A DNA stretch of 64,000 bases from Arthrobacter sp. YN (GTDB lineage Bacteria > Actinomycetota > Actinomycetes > Actinomycetales > Micrococcaceae): NCBI RefSeq assembly GCF_002224285.1, contig NZ_CP022436.1, positions 4,216,001-4,280,000 on the forward strand, written 5' to 3'. Positions 9,002 through 17,738 of the stretch are shown here, piece after piece. The notes beneath the pieces are model-generated. The model did not search any database and was not told the origin of the DNA. It worked only from the letters and a program-made list of their open reading frames with translations. The translations under genes and the position numbers were made by a program. Position 1 is the stretch's first letter. Every line of letters begins with the position of its first letter.

Positions 9002-10141
9002 ATGCTCGCGGAAATCACGGAATACACGGCCGACACAGGCTCACTGGCCACGGCCACCTCACCCCGCGGATCCCACCGTGCAGCCGGTGGCGTGGTCACC
9101 GTCCTGGTGCCGGCACACAACGAATCCGCCGGCATCACCGAGACCCTTACCTCGCTGAACAACCAGACCCACCGCCCGGACCGCATCATTGTGGTGGCGG
9201 ACAACTGCACCGACGACACCGAGTCGCTCGCGCTTGCCCAGGGCGTCGAGGTCCTGCGCACCGTCGGCAACAAGGACAAGAAGGCCGGAGCCCTGAACTT
9301 CGCCCTTAGCGAGCTGCTTCCGGATGCCGACCCCGAGGACTTGATCCTGGTTCAGGATGCGGACTCCCAGCTCGCCCTCGATTTCATCGAAAACGCCACC
9401 AAGAACCTGTTGGCCGACGAACTGCTCGGCGCAGTGGGCGGAGTGTTCAGCGGCGGCCCCGGCGGCGGTTTCGTCGGACACCTGCAGCGCAACGAGTACG
9501 CCCGCTATGCCCGCGACGTGAAGCGCCTCCACGGCAAGTGCCTGGTGGTCACCGGAACGGCAGCCCTTTTCCGGGTCAAGACACTCCGTGACGTGGTTTC
9601 AGCCCGGCTGCAGGGCACCCTTCCTCCGGGCAACGGCAAGGGCGGCGTCTACGACACCTCGGTCCTGACCGAAGACAACGAACTTTCCTTCGCCCTGCTG
9701 ACCCTCGGATACCGCATCGCATCTCCTTCCAACTGCACCCTGGTCACCGAGGTCATGCCCACCTGGCGTGAACTTTGGGCACAGCGGCTTCGCTGGAAGC
9801 GCGGCGCTGTTGAGAACTGCGTGCAGTACGGGTGGACCAAAATCACCAGGCCGTACTGGGGACGCCAATTCCTGTCCATGATCGGCGTCATGGTGACACT
9901 GGCCTACTTCGGCTCCATCATCTTCGCTTTCACCACCGGAGCGGGCCTGAACCTCCACCCCTTCTGGATAGCAGTTACCGCAATCTTCGTCCTGGAGCGC
10001 ATCGTAACCCTGCGCTTCCGGGGCTGGAGGTACATGTTGCTGGCCGCAACCATGTACGAAACCGTCATAGATATGTTCCTCCAGGCCGTTCACGCCAAGG
10101 CGTACCTGGATGCAGCACTCAACAGAAAGAAAGTTTGGTAA
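9002..10141 (+). CDS. Processive family 2 glycosyltransferase
   Basis: A 379-residue membrane glycosyltransferase. The GT-A motifs of processive beta-glycan synthases are present: D67 (VVADNCTDD), DAD at 119-121, TED at 223-225 and QxxRW as QRLRW at 261-265, followed by three or four C-terminal membrane segments. This is the hyaluronan/cellulose/beta-glucan synthase layout, so it probably polymerises a beta-linked polysaccharide and extrudes it through its own channel. The start at 9002 follows GGAGGGATC. The next large gene, convergent, is a secreted GH16 endoglucanase. Sugar specificity is not readable. Confidence 0.85.
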   Translation: MLAEITEYTADTGSLATATSPRGSHRAAGGVVTVLVPAHNESAGITETLTSLNNQTHRPDRIIVVADNCTDDTESLALAQGVEVLRTVGNKDKKAGALNFALSELLPDADPEDLILVQDADSQLALDFIENATKNLLADELLGAVGGVFSGGPGGGFVGHLQRNEYARYARDVKRLHGKCLVVTGTAALFRVKTLRDVVSARLQGTLPPGNGKGGVYDTSVLTEDNELSFALLTLGYRIASPSNCTLVTEVMPTWRELWAQRLRWKRGAVENCVQYGWTKITRPYWGRQFLSMIGVMVTLAYFGSIIFAFTTGAGLNLHPFWIAVTAIFVLERIVTLRFRGWRYMLLAATMYETVIDMFLQAVHAKAYLDAALNRKKVW

Positions 10142-10148
10142 TCGACTC

Positions 10149-10220
10149 ATGTACAACAATCCAGCAGCCCCCTCGCAGGAGCCACCGCAGCCGGAATGGG
10201 CTCAGGAGCACTCGCAATGA
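10149..10220 (+). CDS. Tiny ORF, Pro/Gln/Glu-rich (23 aa), tentative
   Basis: A 23-codon frame just after the glycosyltransferase (MYNNPAAPSQEPPQPEW at its start). Its TGA overlaps the ATG of the next small frame as ATGA, a pattern of translational coupling. It has no good ribosome site of its own. It may be a leader or chance. Confidence 0.3.
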   Translation: MYNNPAAPSQEPPQPEWAQEHSQ

Positions 10221-10324
10221 CCGGAGCGGGCGATCTCTTCTGGTTCGCACTGGCTGCTTTCGCCATGCTGGCACTCGGCCTCGCCGTCAAGAGGATCGTC
10301 CCCGTCAGGGCGCAGAAGAACTAA
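10217..10324 (+). CDS. Small single-span membrane protein (35 aa)
   Basis: A 35-residue frame: a short N-terminus, one hydrophobic span (LFWFALAAFAMLALGLAV) and a basic tail (KRIVPVRAQKN), the inside-positive layout of a one-pass membrane peptide. AGGAG lies about 8 nt before the ATG at 10217; an in-frame ATG at 10196 is possible. It lies in the same frame as the upstream glycosyltransferase, separated by its stop, and a terminator follows at once. A role as a small subunit or regulator of the synthase is inference. Confidence 0.5.
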   Translation: MTGAGDLFWFALAAFAMLALGLAVKRIVPVRAQKN

Positions 10325-10338
10325 CCAGGCCTGGCAGT

Positions 10339-10385
10339 CCCGCAGTTGTGTCGCTTACCCCCCAGCGCGACACAACTGCGGGTTT
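10339..10385. terminator. Hairpin terminator after GT2 unit
   Basis: A 16-bp perfect stem (10339-10354 with 10367-10382), 12-nt loop, followed by TTT. It lies between the convergent GT2 unit and the GH16 gene. Confidence 0.85.
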
Positions 10386-10421
10386 GTCATTTAAATAGCC
10401 CCTGATTGTGTAGCCCGGAGA

Positions 10422-11792
10422 TCAGGTGACCGGAGCCGAAACCGCCGAGAACTTGGCCACCGTTGTGTAGCCGGCTTTGGTGCCGGTGACCCTGACCCTC
10501 ATCGTGTCAGCCTGGTCAGCGCCTACCAGGGTGTAGGTCTTGGCGGTGGCACCGGTGATCGCAATACCCGAGCGGTACCACTGGTACGTCAGCGTGGTTC
10601 CGGACGTCCAGGTACCTGGGTTTGCTGTCAGTGTGGAGCCCACGCTCAGCGTCCCGGTGATGGTTGGTGTGGGTGCCACCAGAGTCCCCGCAACCACTGT
10701 GGCTGTGGGCGCTGATTCCTTGGTGGTGGTCGCGTGCCCGGTTTTGGTTCCCGTCACCCTTACCGTCAATGTGGTTCCCTGGTCCGCTGCAGCCAGAGTC
10801 CTTGTGGCAGCGGTGGCACCGGAGATCGCCGCACCGTTCCTGTACCACTGGTAGGTCAGGGCAGTTCCAGTGGTCCAGGTTCCGGGGTTGGCTGTCAGCG
10901 TTGACCCCACAGCCACTGTGCCGTTCACCGTTGGAGTGGGAGCCGTCAACGGAATGCCCGGCACGAAGGAGAAATCACGGATAGTGACCGTTTCAGGACC
11001 GACCTGGGCAGCATCGCCGCCTCCGCCCCCGGTCACCCACAGGTTGAAGTGGATTTGTTCTTTGGCCGGCAGCGGAACCGTGGATCCTTGCAGGATCGTC
11101 TTTTTCAGCAGCGTTCCGCTGTAGCCTTCCCCAGCGAAGGTCTCAAAGGTCAGCTTGCCTGGTTCCCAGACCATTCGATGGGTGAGGATAGGAGCATTCG
11201 TGACGTCGAAGGTGACGGTGTTGTTGCCCTGGCCTGGAGGCTTCGTTGCATCGAACCAGTACCCGTGACCTTGGGTGACAGGCCAGTCTTCACCGTAGGC
11301 AGCCCCGCCACCCCAGGCCGATGCCTCGCAGAGGTCGATCTCCGTGTATCCCGGTTCCGCTGCGGGATCGTAGGTGAAGAGGCAGCCCCACACCACTTCC
11401 TTCTGCAGCGCGCTGACGTCCTTCTCCACCGTGGTGCTGTACGTGCCGTAGCCGAAGCCTTCGCGTGTGGACTGGAATTCCGCGCCCTTCGGAGCGGATC
11501 CGGTGGGGTTGGAGATGGAGAGTTTCACGTACCCGTCAGCATCAGGATTGCTGACGTTGTTGGCATCCCAGCTTGCGTTGTACATGGGCGCCCCACCCCA
11601 AAAACGCTTCTGCCAGTTGAACCCTTTCCAAGCAAAGCTGCCCACCGGTCCAGGGTCCTCAGCCATGGGCGTGGTGTCCGCGGCGTGTGAGGGGCTGATA
11701 CCCGTGAACAGTGATAAACCTACCGCCATGACGACGGCCAAACCCATTACTTTTCTTCCCCCGGTAGGAAGGAGCCTCATTGACGATGCCAT
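10422..11792 (-). CDS. Secreted GH16 endo-beta-glucanase with repeated C-terminal domains
   Basis: A 456-residue secreted enzyme. A signal peptide ends near ISPSHAADT. The GH16 catalytic motif ExDxxE appears as EIDLCE at residues 151-156 (nucleophile E151, acid/base E156). The catalytic domain ends near residue 275. Two repeats of about 80 residues follow (each with VGSTLTANPGTWT and LTYQWYR), resembling cell-surface Ig-like modules. Family substrates are beta-1,3/1,4-glucans and related polymers. ATG 11792 has AGGAGGACA in front; the 34 extra upstream codons are rejected. Confidence 0.9.
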   Translation of the reverse strand: MASSMRLLPTGGRKVMGLAVVMAVGLSLFTGISPSHAADTTPMAEDPGPVGSFAWKGFNWQKRFWGGAPMYNASWDANNVSNPDADGYVKLSISNPTGSAPKGAEFQSTREGFGYGTYSTTVEKDVSALQKEVVWGCLFTYDPAAEPGYTEIDLCEASAWGGGAAYGEDWPVTQGHGYWFDATKPPGQGNNTVTFDVTNAPILTHRMVWEPGKLTFETFAGEGYSGTLLKKTILQGSTVPLPAKEQIHFNLWVTGGGGGDAAQVGPETVTIRDFSFVPGIPLTAPTPTVNGTVAVGSTLTANPGTWTTGTALTYQWYRNGAAISGATAATRTLAAADQGTTLTVRVTGTKTGHATTTKESAPTATVVAGTLVAPTPTITGTLSVGSTLTANPGTWTSGTTLTYQWYRSGIAITGATAKTYTLVGADQADTMRVRVTGTKAGYTTVAKFSAVSAPVT

Positions 11793-12043
11793 AGCTGTGT
11801 CCTCCTGCTGATGCGCCCAGAAACGCCTCCGGCAATTGCCGAAAGCCGCAGTCACGTTCCACCCCCGAGGAACGTGCAACTCCTCGATTATCAATGAGCA
11901 GGGACGCTGCCGGAAGCGAATTAGGCATTGAATATGACTGTTTCAACATCAATTGGATAACGGGGGTAAAGCCCCGCAGTACTCTGGACAGATCCGTACC
12001 TCATAAGACAGCCCGTTACGCAGCACGTCCTTCAGGAAGACAC

Positions 12044-12523
12044 ATGCCCATCCGCAGTGCCGGAATTCTTCTCCACCGAACCGTGAGCAGCGGCGAATTG
12101 CAGCTGTGGATCGCCCATATGGGCGGCCCTTTTTGGGCGCGAAAGGATCACCACGCCTGGTCCATTCCCAAAGGCGAATTCCCTGAGGATGAAGATCCTT
12201 TGGCAGCTGCGAAACGCGAATTCACAGAGGAAATAGGCTCACCCCCGCCGGCCGCCACCTATGAGCTGTTGGGAGTTTTCCGGCAGCCCTCAGGAAAGCT
12301 CATCACTGCTTTCACGGCAGAAGCCAATGACTTCCAGCCGGAGCAGATCATCAGCAACACCTTTCCCATGGAGTGGCCCAAAGGTTCGGGCGTCATGAAG
12401 GATTTCCCGGAGATCGACGACGCCCGCTGGTTCGAAGAATCCGAGGCCCGGACCAAACTCGTCAAAGGGCAACTGACTATCGTGGACGCGCTGGTCCGGC
12501 ACCTTGGCGGGAAAACCCTCTAG
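12044..12523 (+). CDS. NUDIX hydrolase
   Basis: A 159-residue protein with a full Nudix box from G44 to G65 (GEFPEDEDP, then REFTEEIG), which binds Mg2+ and positions it for pyrophosphate hydrolysis. The PFWARKDHHAWSIPKGEF lead-in is typical of diadenosine-polyphosphate/NTP-hydrolysing MutT-like enzymes. ATG 12044 is preceded by CAGGAAG. It is followed in the same frame by a probably broken gene. Confidence 0.88.
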   Translation: MPIRSAGILLHRTVSSGELQLWIAHMGGPFWARKDHHAWSIPKGEFPEDEDPLAAAKREFTEEIGSPPPAATYELLGVFRQPSGKLITAFTAEANDFQPEQIISNTFPMEWPKGSGVMKDFPEIDDARWFEESEARTKLVKGQLTIVDALVRHLGGKTL

Positions 12524-12855
12524 AGCTTCGCCAGCAAGGCGGACCTGGTCTGGGGTGGCACCGAACCCGTGGTCGAAGCATCAACGCTCGCCTTCGGCTC
12601 GTTCCACAGGCAGGGAAAGTCCGACGGCGATGTGCTGGCCGGGTTGCGTGAGGCAGCCGCTGCCGGAGTCGCCGTTATTCCGGACCTCTCGGTGACGCGC
12701 GGACGGCTCCGGTTGATAGCCGAGCACGGTACTTGAGCGCCGCGTACCTTGCCACCACCTTTGAGGCGTGGATGCAGTGGGCCGCCGGGTCAGACCCGGA
12801 TCCAGTCCCGTACCTGGTGGCCGCGCTCGAGGTATTGAGGGTTCCTGCGCGTTAG
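12524..12855 (+). pseudogene. Remnant of an unidentified gene, two frames
   Basis: After the NUDIX stop the same frame stays open to a TGA at 12734 and reads as plausible protein (FASKADLVWGGTEP, DVLAGLREAAAAGVAVIPDL). At the TGA, a TTG in a second frame opens (TTGA overlap) and reads 40 residues (YLATTFEAWMQWAAGS, VAALEVLRVPAR). Neither has a good start. A single decayed gene with a frameshift is more likely than two coupled small genes. No family is recognised. Confidence 0.35.
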
Positions 12856-13679
12856 CTGCTCTTTCGGGCGATGAATTGCCGGATCCAGTCAACGGTCTCC
12901 GGGTGATCCAAATGAAGGCCATGGCCGGCTCCGGGTACACGCACCAGCACCGAGCCGCGAATGTGCTCGCGAAGGAGGAGTGCATTGGGCAAGGGCGTCA
13001 GCGCATCCTTGGTGCCGTGAAGGATCAGGGTGGGGGCTTGGATGGCGTTGAGATTGCTCCAGGCATCATGCTCGCGGCTGGCCCTGAAGTGCCGGGCCTT
13101 AGCCCACGCCGACGCGCGGGAGTTGAAGAATGTGTGGGTCGCTTCGGGATGTGCTCGGACCCATTCAGCGTCGAAGAAGAGCTCTTCCAGTCGGGACATG
13201 TCCCCGCTGACCAAGGCTTCCAGGACAGCCTTTTCCGGCTGGGCACTGGCATCCAGCCAAATGCCACCACTCGTAGCTGCGAGGATCAGCGTACGGACTT
13301 TTTGCGGATGATCAATGGCCAGCCATTGGCCAATACGCCCACCCATCGAGTGGCCGTACACATGTGCTAAATCCGCGCTGGCGGCCTTGAGGACCACAGC
13401 AGCATCTTCGGCAAGCAGCCTCGTGGTGTACCGCTCAGCGTCGCCCTTCCCACTCCGCCCAATCCCCCGGTGGTCGAAGCGGATGACGCGGTAAGAGCGG
13501 GACAGAAGCTCCGCCGTCGGGCCCCAACCATCCATGGAGGTTGCCTGTCCGGCGATCAGCAGCATTGGCTCGCCTTCGCCTTCCGACGCCCAGGCGAGTT
13601 CTGCGCCGTCGGCAGCCTCAGCAAAGTTCACCGTGCCACAGTATCCGGGAGGCGGCCAAAGCGCTGCGGCGTGGGCCAC
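12852..13679 (-). CDS. Alpha/beta hydrolase
   Basis: A 275-residue alpha/beta-hydrolase fold: oxyanion strand MLLIAGQATSMDGW, nucleophile elbow GHSMGG, acid in HGTKDALTPL and catalytic His in GAGHGLHLDHPE. Substrate class is not clear (ester or C-C hydrolase, esterase-like). A GTG start at 13679 is used; a shorter form from GTG 13631 (VNFAEAADG) is possible and no ribosome site decides. It lies 6 bp after the XRE gene on the same strand, so it may share its transcript. Confidence 0.82.
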   Translation of the reverse strand: MAHAAALWPPPGYCGTVNFAEAADGAELAWASEGEGEPMLLIAGQATSMDGWGPTAELLSRSYRVIRFDHRGIGRSGKGDAERYTTRLLAEDAAVVLKAASADLAHVYGHSMGGRIGQWLAIDHPQKVRTLILAATSGGIWLDASAQPEKAVLEALVSGDMSRLEELFFDAEWVRAHPEATHTFFNSRASAWAKARHFRASREHDAWSNLNAIQAPTLILHGTKDALTPLPNALLLREHIRGSVLVRVPGAGHGLHLDHPETVDWIRQFIARKSS

Positions 13680-13685
13680 AGCGCT

Positions 13686-13877
13686 TTAGTCGGCGGTGAA
13701 GATGTCCTCGATGGCGCAGTCGAAGGTCCTGGCAATGAGGAAGGCCAAGGGCAGCGAGGGGTCAAACTTTTCCCGCTCGATGGAAATGACCGTCTGCCTG
13801 GACACACCCAGGGCAGCAGCGAGATCGGCCTGTGTCCATCGTCGCCCGGCCCGGCGCTCGGCGATGTTGTTCTTCAC
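13686..13877 (-). CDS. XRE-type HTH regulator (Cro/CI, short)
   Basis: A 63-residue protein that is almost entirely a Cro/CI helix-turn-helix (VKNNIAERRAGRRWTQADLA, then GVSRQTVISIEREKFDPS, then FDCAIEDIF). Such mini-regulators typically form a two-gene operon with a membrane protein of unknown function, as here. The GTG start overlaps the upstream membrane-protein stop (GTGA). The likely binding sites are the two GTAAAG-N4-CTTTAC palindromes at the operon start. Confidence 0.88.
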   Translation of the reverse strand: MKNNIAERRAGRRWTQADLAAALGVSRQTVISIEREKFDPSLPLAFLIARTFDCAIEDIFTAD

Positions 13878-14311
13878 TTCAGCGCACGGTGCCGAATGGC
13901 CAGGTAGCGTAAGCCGGCATCCAAGGCGCTCAGCGCCACAAGCCCGAGCAGGACCGGGAGTGCTTCGATCTGAAACCGGCCAACCGCCAGCACCACGGCT
14001 GCAACGATGGTGGCGACCAGCACGTCGAGGAACGCACCGGCACCGGCTTGGCGCATCCATTGGAGCTCCACACTCTGCTCCCCATGGTGATCACGGGTGA
14101 CGGTGTGGCGTGAAACGAAGACCCTGGCGCCGAGCGACATCGCCGGGTAGGCAGCGCACAGGGCGCCGATCCCGGCCGCGGGCCAGAATTCGCCCGGGTT
14201 TGATGCCCCCACCAACAGTCCGACCAGGACGGTCAGGATGGCGCCGAAGATGACAGCAAGGACGTAATGATGGACCGGCGCGCGTCTCGATGTAAAGGAA
14301 ACTTTACTCAT
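13874..14311 (-). CDS. Four-helix integral membrane protein
   Basis: A 145-residue protein with four predicted membrane segments (HYVLAVIFGAILTVLVGLLV; WPAAGIGALCAAYPAMSLGA; LDVLVATIVAAVVLAVG; ALPVLLGLVALSALDAGLRY). No enzymatic motif. It is first in the operon with the XRE regulator. One of the two palindromic operators overlaps codons 2-7 and the other is directly upstream of the start. Confidence 0.75.
   Translation of the reverse strand: MSKVSFTSRRAPVHHYVLAVIFGAILTVLVGLLVGASNPGEFWPAAGIGALCAAYPAMSLGARVFVSRHTVTRDHHGEQSVELQWMRQAGAGAFLDVLVATIVAAVVLAVGRFQIEALPVLLGLVALSALDAGLRYLAIRHRALK
14292..14307. promoter_or_regulatory. Palindromic operator 1 of the XRE operon
   Basis: GTAAAG-GAAA-CTTTAC: perfect 6-bp arms, 4-bp spacer, inside the first codons of the membrane-protein gene. 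Confidence 0.65.
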
Positions 14312-14316
14312 AAGGG

Positions 14317-14336
14317 AAGTAAAGCACCCTTTACTT
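14317..14336. promoter_or_regulatory. Palindromic operator 2 of the XRE operon
   Basis: AAGTAAAG-CACC-CTTTACTT: perfect 8-bp arms, 4-bp spacer. Its centre is 27 bp from operator 1 and 15 bp upstream of the membrane-protein ATG; the divergent MOSC gene starts 40 bp away. Confidence 0.7.
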
Positions 14337-14375
14337 TTAGGGGCAATACTTCCGTCCGGGGACTAGCGTTGGGGG

Positions 14376-14948
14376 ATGACCACCCAGTACAGGTACGACG
14401 TCGAGCTGCTGCACCTTTTGGTGTCGCCGGCCCACGCCTACTTTGGCCGCGCCCGGGAGGGCGCCGCCGATGTCCCCACCATTGACGCCGACCAAGCGGA
14501 ACTGGTGACTGGCAAAGGCATTGTTGGCGACAGGTTCTTTGGCAAGGCCGCGCACATGGACGCTGCGGTGACGCTGTTCGCAGTGGAAGCCCTCGAATCG
14601 ATCGCCGCTGAACTCGGGGCCGGGCCCTTCGATCCGCTGCTGACCCGGCGAAACGTTGTTCTGCGCGGAGTCGAGCTGGCCCCACTGCTTGGCCATGAGT
14701 TCACCGTTGAGTCCGGTGGAGATGTGGTGCGATTGAAGGCTGGCCGCCCAGCCCACCCGTGTGCTTGGATGGACGAAATGCTCGCCCCAGGGGCCCACAA
14801 AGCGATGCGGGGGCGCGGCGGCGTCCGGTGCCAGGTGATTGCCGGCGGCTTGCTGCATCGAGGGCCGGCTGTCTTGGTCAGCCCGGTGCTGTTGGACCCC
14901 AACAAAGCAGGCGAGGCAAAGGCTCTGCGGCCCTCGCGTCTGCCGTAG
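14376..14948 (+). CDS. MOSC domain protein
   Basis: A 190-residue protein made of a MOSC domain, the fold found at the C-terminus of molybdenum-cofactor sulfurases and in YiiM-like reductases. Visible pattern: GIVGDRFFG near residue 50, RRNVVLRGVEL near residue 95, and the conserved Cys in HPCAWMDEML, the residue thought to carry sulfur or bind Mo-cofactor. It is divergent from the XRE operon. A stand-alone MOSC protein may act in Moco handling or N-hydroxylated base reduction; which is unknown. Confidence 0.82.
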   Translation: MTTQYRYDVELLHLLVSPAHAYFGRAREGAADVPTIDADQAELVTGKGIVGDRFFGKAAHMDAAVTLFAVEALESIAAELGAGPFDPLLTRRNVVLRGVELAPLLGHEFTVESGGDVVRLKAGRPAHPCAWMDEMLAPGAHKAMRGRGGVRCQVIAGGLLHRGPAVLVSPVLLDPNKAGEAKALRPSRLP

Positions 14949-15011
14949 CTTGGCGTGCCCATGAAAGGCAGGAGCCTGTCATTCGACGAAGCACCCGCAT
15001 AGGGTGATCAA

Positions 15012-15713
15012 GTGGATACATTGAGCAGCAAGGTCCAAGCCATTGCAGGGTTCGCGTTTGCTTCGGTGTTCCGGGCAATCAAGGTAGCGCGACCACACCG
15101 GCCGATCCATCCACAGGGCATCCGCTTGGTCGGAACCTTGGAAAGGGACACCGGTGCGCGTCAGTCTTCCGGCATTCCATGGTTGGACACCGCCGGGACC
15201 AGCGAGGTGGAGGCCCGACTCTCGCGATCAATTGGTCTACCCGACGGATTCCCTGACATCATCGGGCTGGCAGTGCGCTTCACAGAGCAGGACACACTGG
15301 CGGACATGCTCCTCGCGACCACCGGACCCACAGGAATCGGCCGTTTCATCCTCCGGCTTCGACGGGACGCCGCAGCTGCGGTTTTCTCAAGCATGATGCC
15401 TTACAAATCAGAGACAGGCCCTGTTCTCATAGCAGCACGAACCATCGATGGGCCCGCCAAGCTACCCATGGAACCTGGTGCTTTCCGCTCACTCCTTGGC
15501 GACGGACCCTGGACGCTGGAACTCCATCACGCCAGCCCGCTAGGCCCGTGGACCAGGTTCGGAACATTGACGCTCACGCTTGCCGACAGCTTGGGCGAAG
15601 ATACCGCTGAACGATTTGATCCGGTCCTCAATCCGCTTCCAACAGCAGGAACGTACGGCTGGACGAGGCGGCTCCGCGAACCTTCCTACGCTGTGGCCCG
15701 CCGGCGCGGGTAG
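15012..15713 (+). CDS. Conserved hypothetical protein, possibly catalase-fold related
   Basis: A 233-residue protein with GTG start behind AGGGTGATCAA. It has RPHRPIHPQGIRLVGTLER near the N-terminus, PDGFPDIIGLAVRF in the middle and GPWTRFGTLTLT later. The H-P-x-G and F-P-D-x-x-G-L-A-x-R-F pattern recalls the beta-barrel of heme catalases, but the heme-ligand region is not recognised. No partners nearby. The family suggestion is weak; treat it as an unknown soluble protein. Confidence 0.6.
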   Translation: MDTLSSKVQAIAGFAFASVFRAIKVARPHRPIHPQGIRLVGTLERDTGARQSSGIPWLDTAGTSEVEARLSRSIGLPDGFPDIIGLAVRFTEQDTLADMLLATTGPTGIGRFILRLRRDAAAAVFSSMMPYKSETGPVLIAARTIDGPAKLPMEPGAFRSLLGDGPWTLELHHASPLGPWTRFGTLTLTLADSLGEDTAERFDPVLNPLPTAGTYGWTRRLREPSYAVARRRG

Positions 15714-15764
15714 GAGCGTTGTTTCCTCCAATGTCCCTGTTGGCGAACAACCAAGCCGCCGCAC

Positions 15765-17738
15765 CTAGGGCTCAAAAGCCACCGGAGCCGCGAACTGCGC
15801 CTCGTACAGCCGGGAGTAAGCCCCACCCGTAGCCAGCAGCTCCGAGTGGGTCCCCTGCTCCACGATCTGCCCGGCTTCCATCACCAGGATGAGGTCGGCA
15901 TCGCGGATGGTGGAGAGCCGGTGGGCGATCACGAAGCTGGTCCGGTCCGAGCGCAGGGCATTCATGGCTTTCTGGACCAGAACCTCGGTGCGGGTATCCA
16001 CGGAGCTGGTGGCCTCGTCCAGAATCAATACTGACGGCTGGGACAGGAACGCCCGGGCGATGGTCAGCAGTTGCTTCTCACCGGCCGAGACGTTGCCGCC
16101 TTCGTCGTCCAGCAAGGTGTCGTAGCCATCGGGCAGGGAGCGCACAAAGCGGTCCACGTAGGTGGCCTGCGCGGCCTCCATGATCTCGGACTCCGAAGCC
16201 AAGGGCCGTCCGTAGGCAATGTTGTCGCGGATGGTCCCGCCAAAAAGCCACGTATCCTGGAGGACCATGCCCATCCGCGAGCGCAACTCGTGCCGCGGGA
16301 TCGAGGCGACATCCACGCCGTCGAGCGTTATCCGTCCTGAGTCCAGCTCGTAGAACCGCATCATCAGGTTCACCAGGGTGGTTTTGCCCGCGCCCGTAGG
16401 TCCAACAATCGCGATGCTCTGCCCAGGCTCAGCAACCAAACTGAGGTCCGTGATCAGCGGCTTGTCGGGCGAGTAGCGGAAGGATACGTTCTCGAACACC
16501 AACCGCCCGCGCGCAGGACCGGACTGCTGAACAGGATCAGGTTCGGCTGACTCTTCCTCCTCATCCAACAAGTCGAACACCCGTTCAGCCGAGGCAACAC
16601 CGGATTGCAACATGTTCGCCATGGATCCGAGCTGCGCCAACGGCATGGTGAACTGCCGCGAGTACTGGATGAAGGCTTGGACGTCGCCCAACTGCATGGA
16701 ACCGGAGGCCACCTGCAGTCCTCCCACCACGGCAATCCCCACGTAGACCAGGTTCCCGATGAAGGTCATGGCCGGCATGATCAGCCCGCTCACGAACTGC
16801 GCCCCGAAGCTCGCCTGGTACAGCTCGCTGTTCTTCGCGCGGAACTTCTCCTGCACCTCGTTCTGCCGGCCGAAGACTTTCACCAGAGCATGTCCCGTGT
16901 AGCTTTCCTCGATTTGGCCGTTGAGTTCGCCGGTGTTCTTCCACTGCGCCACGAACAGTTTTTGGGACCGCTTGGCGATCAGCAGCGTCGTGCCGAGGGT
17001 CAGCGGAATGGTCACCAAGGCAATCAAGGCCAGCAGCGGCGAGAGCAGGAACATCATCACCAACACACCCAGCACCGTCAGCAGGGAGGACACCACCTGG
17101 CTGATGGATTGCTGGAGGCTTTGCGAGATGTTGTCCACGTCGTTGGTCACGCGGCTCAGCAGCTCGCCGCGCTGGATGGAGTCGAAATAGCGCAAGGGCA
17201 GCCGGTGGATTTTCGCTTCGATCCGCTCGCGGAGGCGGTACACGGTCCGTTGGACGACGCCGTTGAGCACGTACGCCTGCATCCACCCGAACGCTGAGGC
17301 CAGGACATACAGCGCCAGCGCCCACAGCAGCACCGAGGCCAAGGCGCCAAAGTCGATTCCGACGCCGGGCGTCAGGGTCATGGCGCCCAGCATGTCGGCC
17401 TTGCTGTCATCACCTGAGGCGCGCAACCCTGCGATGACATCGGCTTTGGAAACGCCTGCGGGCAGCTGCTGGGAGACGACGCCGGCGAAGATGAGGTTGG
17501 TGCCTTCGCCCAGCAGCCTTGGCCCGATCACAGACAGCGCAACGCTGACCACAGCAAACACCAGCACCAGGATCAGCCAGAGCCGCTCCGGCCTCAGCGT
17601 CCCCAGCAAACGCCCGGCTGAGCCAGAGAAGTTGGACGCCTTCTCCGCTGGAATGTTCATCCCGGCAAACGGACCGCCACGGCCGGGACCCATCGCTGGC
17701 CTCTGGGGACCGCGAGGGCCGGCTGATACAGCGCTCAT
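15765..17738 (-). CDS. ABC exporter half-transporter, subunit 2
   Basis: A 657-residue fusion of a six-helix exporter domain (about residues 60-390) and an ATPase domain. Walker A GPTGAGKTT, signature VSAGEKQLLTIARA, Walker B with catalytic Glu VLILDEATSS and the H-loop in IAHRLS are all intact. The start at 17738 follows GGCGGAGGAG, and its ATG overlaps the upstream subunit's stop (ATGA). It pairs with 17735-19468 as a heterodimeric multidrug/lipid-type exporter. An N-terminal Pro/Gly-rich extension precedes the membrane domain. Confidence 0.93.
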   Translation of the reverse strand: MSAVSAGPRGPQRPAMGPGRGGPFAGMNIPAEKASNFSGSAGRLLGTLRPERLWLILVLVFAVVSVALSVIGPRLLGEGTNLIFAGVVSQQLPAGVSKADVIAGLRASGDDSKADMLGAMTLTPGVGIDFGALASVLLWALALYVLASAFGWMQAYVLNGVVQRTVYRLRERIEAKIHRLPLRYFDSIQRGELLSRVTNDVDNISQSLQQSISQVVSSLLTVLGVLVMMFLLSPLLALIALVTIPLTLGTTLLIAKRSQKLFVAQWKNTGELNGQIEESYTGHALVKVFGRQNEVQEKFRAKNSELYQASFGAQFVSGLIMPAMTFIGNLVYVGIAVVGGLQVASGSMQLGDVQAFIQYSRQFTMPLAQLGSMANMLQSGVASAERVFDLLDEEEESAEPDPVQQSGPARGRLVFENVSFRYSPDKPLITDLSLVAEPGQSIAIVGPTGAGKTTLVNLMMRFYELDSGRITLDGVDVASIPRHELRSRMGMVLQDTWLFGGTIRDNIAYGRPLASESEIMEAAQATYVDRFVRSLPDGYDTLLDDEGGNVSAGEKQLLTIARAFLSQPSVLILDEATSSVDTRTEVLVQKAMNALRSDRTSFVIAHRLSTIRDADLILVMEAGQIVEQGTHSELLATGGAYSRLYEAQFAAPVAFEP

